Below, piece after piece: positions 60,101-64,000 of a stretch of DNA of 64,000 bases. This DNA is from Candidatus Gastranaerophilales bacterium (GTDB lineage Bacteria > Cyanobacteriota > Vampirovibrionia > Gastranaerophilales > Gastranaerophilaceae), in contig CALVAP010000007.1 in assembly GCA_944325625.1 (NCBI GenBank), positions 62,001 to 126,000 of the forward strand. Reading direction: 5' to 3'. Both the position numbers and the translations under genes were made by a program. The number at the start of each line of letters is the position of its first letter. The first letter of the stretch is position 1. The notes beneath the pieces are model-generated. The model was not told the DNA's origin. It searched no databases and saw only the letters and a program-made list of their open reading frames with translations.

Positions 60101-60775
60101 TTATTGACGGTTCATCCCTTGAGCAAGTTCAATCCCTTTTATACACATCTTTAGCTCTTTCAGTGCAGAAGCATCCGAAATAGCATCCACCGCCAGTTTG
60201 ATAAATTCAAGCTTTTCAGTTTCAGAAGCAAATTTTTTCATTTTTTCTTTAATATAAATCTGCAAATCTTCAGATTTTATGCCATTCTCAGAAAGATTAA
60301 CCTCAATACGCCCATCAGGATAATATGTTTTTACAAATTTTCTTGTTCTATCTTTAAAATACTCAACGGTAAGAGGTTTATTTGTTTTCTTTGCCATATT
60401 AAGCATAACAGATTCCGTTACTGCAACATCAATCTGCTTAGGCATATTCATTTCTTTTATAGCATTTTTAGACGCCATAACCTTAACTTTTTCATCTTTT
60501 TGAACAAGTCTCAAAAGTGGGGCGCCATCAGTGCCTGTTGCAAGAAGAGTAACATTCTCACTCCATTCAAAGTCAAAAAGCACAGCCAACTCAACATTCA
60601 ATGCCTTAGAAAGCCTTGCTATCGTTTCAGCGGAAGCAAAATTTTCACCACATTCCAACCTTGTTAACTGGCGCGGATTAACCCCCAAAAGTTCTGATAA
60701 TTCCTCTTGGGTCATACCTCGCATTTTTCGAATTTCTTTTACTCTTGCTCCAAAAGCTTCTTTTAAATTTGTCAT
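60101..60775 (-). CDS. XRE-family transcriptional regulator with C-terminal domain
   Basis: A 224-residue regulator. The HTH occupies about residues 9-62 (RVKEIRKMRGMTQEELSELL, NPRQLTRLECGENFASAETI). The remaining 150 residues form an unrecognised domain with VTLLATGTDGAPLLRL and a helical C-terminus (LEFIKLAVDAISDASALKEL). GGAGC precedes the ATG. Repeats in its upstream region may be its operators. Target unknown. Confidence 0.85.
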   Translation of the reverse strand: MTNLKEAFGARVKEIRKMRGMTQEELSELLGVNPRQLTRLECGENFASAETIARLSKALNVELAVLFDFEWSENVTLLATGTDGAPLLRLVQKDEKVKVMASKNAIKEMNMPKQIDVAVTESVMLNMAKKTNKPLTVEYFKDRTRKFVKTYYPDGRIEVNLSENGIKSEDLQIYIKEKMKKFASETEKLEFIKLAVDAISDASALKELKMCIKGIELAQGMNRQ

Positions 60776-60807
60776 ATTATTGCTCCATTTTTAGCTTAAT
60801 ACACTAA

Positions 60808-60858
60808 CATTAAGCATATAAGGCCTCAAAACATCTATTTTGTTACGGCATTAAGCAT
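60808..60858. repeat. two exact copies of a 10-base direct repeat upstream of the XRE gene
   Basis: CATTAAGCAT at 60808-60817 and 60849-60858, 41 bases apart (about four helical turns), with the related AGCTTAAT at 60793-60800 in inverted sense. They lie 33-83 bases before the regulator's ATG and could be binding sites for it. Confidence 0.6.
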
Positions 60859-60931
60859 TTATGACGTTTAGTGCCATATCTTTATCAGGTTTTTAGGCGT
60901 CGTGCGAGATTTATAATTTCAAATTCCGCAC

Positions 60932-61477
60932 TTACTTAACTACCTTTATATTATGTTTTTTCATCCTCTCATCAAGCTCTTGTTTATACTTCATAAATTG
61001 AACAGTACCCGCTTGAAGTCTTACCAATTCATTTGAAGATAACAGATAACCCGAATCGTCAATAAGGCGTTTAGCGTCATCGTATTTGTTCATTTTCATA
61101 AGAACAATCGACTCAAGTTCTATCAGCGCCATTTTTAATGGGGAAGAAATATCTTTAATTGAGTTTAAAGCCCTAACACAATATTCACAAGCCTTATCAT
61201 TTTCATTAAGCATTTCATAAATATTTGCTAAGCCCGCAAGAACCTTAGTATTATCCATAGATAGCGTCTCAGCTTTCTTATAAAGCTCTAATGCCTGAGT
61301 TAAATTTCCTTCCAGAACAAAAATATTCGCCAGCATCAAAATAGCTTTTAACATACAAGGTGCATAGGTAAGTGCCTGTTTAATTTTATTGACCGCACTT
61401 TCCGTATTCTTAAAGTAGAAAAAATCATCCTCTGCTTCTCGAAACAATCTTTCTGAGCGCACATCAGCTACAAACAT
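60932..61477 (-). CDS. tetratricopeptide repeat protein
   Basis: A 181-residue protein with about three TPR units (AVNKIKQALTYAPCMLKAIL, NLTQALELYKKAETLSMDNT, NDKACEYCVRALNSIKDISS) and no signal peptide. It is likely a cytosolic protein-interaction scaffold. AAGGAAA precedes the ATG at 61477. It is transcribed toward the XRE regulator on the same strand but 156 bases separate them. Confidence 0.8.
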   Translation of the reverse strand: MFVADVRSERLFREAEDDFFYFKNTESAVNKIKQALTYAPCMLKAILMLANIFVLEGNLTQALELYKKAETLSMDNTKVLAGLANIYEMLNENDKACEYCVRALNSIKDISSPLKMALIELESIVLMKMNKYDDAKRLIDDSGYLLSSNELVRLQAGTVQFMKYKQELDERMKKHNIKVVK

Positions 61478-61818
61478 CTATTTCCTTCCCAATTCATTTT
61501 CAACATCTGTAAATAACAAATACTTACATTTACTATGATAAACTTTTGCTCATGCATACGTCCAGATAGAATTTCAGCCATAAAAAACAAAAATGGGCAA
61601 AAACCATGCTCAGCATGTATTTTAGCCCGATAAGTGTTGATTTTACAATTTTTAATATAATTCAGCAATTGCACCAAAAGGCATGCCTGACATGCGTTCT
61701 AGTCCCTTAATGAAAATTAATATTTCTCATGTAATTTGCAGCACCTTTTGCCGGCACAGCATAATAACATATTTCTTAAAAAATCCACAACTAAATAATA
61801 GAAAGACAAACAAACATA
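61478..61818. other. 341-base gap with no supported gene
   Basis: Short overlapping frames on both strands lack ribosome binding sites. The one structure is an imperfect hairpin at 61595-61628 (GGGC...CATG-loop-CATG...GCCC) with no T-run on either side. Nothing else seen. Confidence 0.6.
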
Positions 61819-62010
61819 CTACCAACGAAAATCGCTTACTGCCTGCTCATCCAACCAATTTGCCTTCATTTCACTCTCACAGCCGGAAAATTTTTCAGAA
61901 AATTTATCCGGAGATTTTTCATCCTTTAACTTCGGCTTTGAAACATAGTGCTTTTTTGGTTGTTTAGACTCTTTGTCTTCTGCTATTCCTTGTTTTGCAA
62001 GTAAATCCAT
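61819..62010 (-). CDS. 63-residue protein of unknown function
   Basis: The start at 62010 has GGAAGGAG 6 bases upstream, a very good ribosome binding site; the frame to 62028 is less likely. The sequence is charged and probably disordered (KESKQPKKHYVSKPKLKDEK, FSEKFSGCESEMKANWLDE), with no membrane segment. It is divergent from nrdJ with 167 bases between starts. No family recognised. Confidence 0.65.
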   Translation of the reverse strand: MDLLAKQGIAEDKESKQPKKHYVSKPKLKDEKSPDKFSEKFSGCESEMKANWLDEQAVSDFRW

Positions 62011-62177
62011 GGTAAACTCCTTCCACACTTCTTATTATACATAAAACAAAAAGAAGTCAAAAATTTACTATAATCTGAAATTTCAACAGAACAAAATGTA
62101 TAAAATTTTTAACAACAGGGCAAAAATTACTTTTCGTAATAAAATTAAAGAGAAGAACATAAGCTTGGAGAAAAATA

Positions 62178-64000
62178 TTGCCGCAAAAAGTAAAATTAAC
62201 TCAAAACGCCGTTAAAGTCCTGCAAAAACGCTATTTAAAACGTGACAACAATGCAATTCCGATAGAAACACCCGAAGACATGTTCTACCGTGTAGCCTCA
62301 TACCTTGCACAAGCTGACAAGGAGTATGGCGCCTCTTGCGATGATATTAAACAGATAACAAATGAATTTTATGAAGCAATAACAAACCTATATTTTATAC
62401 CAAACTCTCCAACACTGATGAACGCAGGAAGAGAGCTGGGCCAACTTGCAGCATGTTTTGTCTTACCGATAGAAGACAGCCTCGAAGGAATATTCGAAAC
62501 CATAAAGAACACTGCACTAATCCATAAATCCGGCGGAGGCACAGGATTTTCTTTCTCAAGACTAAGACCAAAAAATGATGTTGTAAGAAGCACAATGGGA
62601 GTTTCGTCAGGTCCAATTAGTTTTATGGAAGTCTTTAATGCAGCAACTGAAGCGGTAAAACAAGGTGGAACAAGACGTGGCGCAAATATGGGAATACTGC
62701 GTGTTGATCATCCTGATATTTTAGATTTTATTAATTGCAAATCTGACAGCTCAAAGCTCAACAATTTTAACATTTCTGTTGCAATAACCGATGAATTTAT
62801 GCGCGCTGTTAAAGAAGGCAGAGATTATGAACTTATCCATCCAAATACAAAAAAAGCTGTGAGAAAAATAGATGCCAGAAAAGTTTTTAACTTAATAGTT
62901 GAAGGGGCTTGGAAAAATGGAGAACCCGGAGTTATCTTTATTGATACAATCAATAAATACAATCCGACTCCCCAAATAGGAGAAATAGAATCTACAAACC
63001 CCTGCGGCGAAGTTCCTCTTTTACCCTATGAAGCATGCAATTTAGGGTCAATAAATCTTGGTTTAATGTTGGAAGAGAGGGAAAACAAACTTCAAATTGA
63101 TTGGAATTTATTGGAAAAAACTACAAAAACTGCAATTCATTTTTTAGATAATGTAATTACGATTAATAACTACCCTCTACCTGAAATCAAAGAGATGGTA
63201 CAAAACAATCGCAAAATCGGTTTAGGCGTGATGGGGTGGGCTGATTTGCTAATGAAATTAGAAATTCCATACAATTCCAAAGAAGCAATAACCCTTGCAT
63301 CACAGGTTATGGAGTTTATAGATTATCATTCAAAAGTTAAATCAGTAGAGCTTGCAAAAAAGCGTGGTAAATTTAAGAACTTTGAAAACAGTGTTTATAG
63401 CATTGGGGACTGGCTTACAAAAAAACACACCGGTAAATCTGCGGGAATTGTTACAGATGATATGTACAAGGAATTGGACAAAGAAATTAAAATAAACGGC
63501 ATTAGAAACGCCACAACAACTTGTATCGCCCCTACGGGAACAATATCAATCATAGCAGGCGCCTCAGGCGGAATAGAACCGTTATTCGGACTTGTTTTTA
63601 TAAGAAATATTATGGATAACACCATTCTTATGGAGGTGAACCCGATTTTTGAGTCCTACGCAAAAAAACATGGCTTTTATTCCGAAGAACTAATGAAAAA
63701 AATATCTCAAGATGGAACACTGGCACATTGTGATAATGTACCTGAAAAAGCCAAAAAAATATTTGTCTGTGCACATGATATTTCACCCTATTGGCATGTA
63801 AAAATGCAAGCTGCTTTTCAAGCCCATACCGATAATGCCGTTTCAAAAACAATAAATTTTGAAGAAAACGCCACGCAAAAAGACGTATTAGATGCATATA
63901 TTTTAGCTTACCAAAACAACCTTAAGGGAATAACCGTTTACAGGAACAATTCCCGCTCACTTCAGCCGATGAATTTGAGCAAAAAAGAACCGGAAAAAAC
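62178..64000 (+). CDS. nrdJ: adenosylcobalamin-dependent ribonucleotide reductase (class II), N-terminal part
   Basis: The frame is open from a TTG at 62178 (GGAG 7 bases upstream) to the window end, at least 607 residues. It shows FIPNSPTLMNAG, KSGGGTGFSFSRLRP, the active-site NPCGEVPLLPYEACNLGSIN with thiyl-forming Cys, and TTCIAPTGTISIIAGASGGIEP. These match class II NrdJ of the ribonucleoside-diphosphate type, which uses vitamin B12 and works with or without oxygen to make deoxynucleotides. The C-terminal redox-Cys tail lies beyond the window. Confidence 0.93.
   Translation, partial: MPQKVKLTQNAVKVLQKRYLKRDNNAIPIETPEDMFYRVASYLAQADKEYGASCDDIKQITNEFYEAITNLYFIPNSPTLMNAGRELGQLAACFVLPIEDSLEGIFETIKNTALIHKSGGGTGFSFSRLRPKNDVVRSTMGVSSGPISFMEVFNAATEAVKQGGTRRGANMGILRVDHPDILDFINCKSDSSKLNNFNISVAITDEFMRAVKEGRDYELIHPNTKKAVRKIDARKVFNLIVEGAWKNGEPGVIFIDTINKYNPTPQIGEIESTNPCGEVPLLPYEACNLGSINLGLMLEERENKLQIDWNLLEKTTKTAIHFLDNVITINNYPLPEIKEMVQNNRKIGLGVMGWADLLMKLEIPYNSKEAITLASQVMEFIDYHSKVKSVELAKKRGKFKNFENSVYSIGDWLTKKHTGKSAGIVTDDMYKELDKEIKINGIRNATTTCIAPTGTISIIAGASGGIEPLFGLVFIRNIMDNTILMEVNPIFESYAKKHGFYSEELMKKISQDGTLAHCDNVPEKAKKIFVCAHDISPYWHVKMQAAFQAHTDNAVSKTINFEENATQKDVLDAYILAYQNNLKGITVYRNNSRSLQPMNLSKKEPEK

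Noticed and set aside
61468-61677. 69-codon minus-strand frame before the TPR gene
   Set aside because: It overlaps the TPR start in another frame and has no ribosome binding site.

Overview
The window is about two-thirds A+T, has no insertion sequence, prophage or CRISPR array, and reads as chromosome of a Gram-negative-type, anaerobic, flagellated and piliated bacterium. The best guess is the Gastranaerophilales/Vampirovibrionia (Melainabacteria) side of the cyanobacterial phylum. This is inferred from the class III-type prepilin start KKSFTLAETLITLAIIGVIA, from a 2-oxoacid:ferredoxin oxidoreductase and an [FeFe]-hydrogenase maturase alongside a B12-type ribonucleotide reductase, and from several small proteins of a style I associate with that group. 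I cannot run a phylogeny, so the assignment is moderate.

Layout. 1-5.2 kb: end of metY, a membrane acyltransferase, a secreted trehalose-synthase-like GH13 protein, and gap. 5.2-6.2 kb: a pilin-like gene behind a run of 11 G (coding strand) that looks like a phase-variation switch. 6.3-7.4 kb: rpsF-ssb-rpsR. 7.4-10 kb: four-subunit 2-oxoacid:ferredoxin oxidoreductase (delta, alpha, beta, gamma). 10-14.4 kb: gmk-coaBC-Nif3-like-secreted protein, then an AMIN-like envelope protein. 14.5-18.1 kb: a nucleotidyltransferase of the CCA-adding family, an Hsp20, a small TM1266-like protein and a stand-alone receiver domain. 18.1-22.4 kb: two lineage-type unknowns, rplL/rplJ, and a pilin gene divergent from a small XRE regulator. 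22.4-26.7 kb: mnmE, a 50-residue membrane peptide, a bifunctional RelA/SpoT homologue and a YggU protein. 26.9-33.4 kb: the type IV pilus/type II secretion assembly operon (GspC/PilP-like, secretin, PilB, PilC, DUF6812-like). 33.4-43.5 kb: CtpA protease, outer-membrane-like protein, two flagellins, rsmE, a second CCA-family enzyme with HD domain, maf, xerC, rsfS, tRNA-Glu. 43.6-50 kb: trmFO, HD-GYP, mnmG, tRNA-Leu, hydG. 50-64 kb: secreted unknown, bcp, a strong promoter driving a probable structured RNA, flavin reductase, bioD, SulP transporter, serS-tmk-folE2 group, uracil-DNA glycosylase, cupin, uridine-kinase-like, XRE regulator, TPR protein, and the start of nrdJ.

How it fits together. 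The keto-acid:ferredoxin oxidoreductase makes reduced ferredoxin, which an [FeFe] hydrogenase (implied by HydG and perhaps by the TM1266-like protein) could reoxidise. The pilus operon together with two scattered prepilin genes and an AMIN protein makes a surface fibre or secretion system. One prepilin gene looks phase-variable and the other sits opposite its probable regulator. mnmE, mnmG, trmFO, two CCA-family enzymes and rsmE form a rich RNA-modification set.

Most interesting points: (1) a perfect sigma-70 promoter at 51861-51889 followed by about 190 nt of non-coding sequence with several long complementary arms, some mutually exclusive; (2) the G11 tract that puts a well-initiated N-terminus exactly one base out of frame with a prepilin; (3) a repeated arrangement in which a TATAAT-like box lies 6-8 bases before the start codon, with no ribosome binding site, suggesting frequent leaderless mRNAs; (4) two CCA-family nucleotidyltransferases, which may be a split CC-/A-adding pair.
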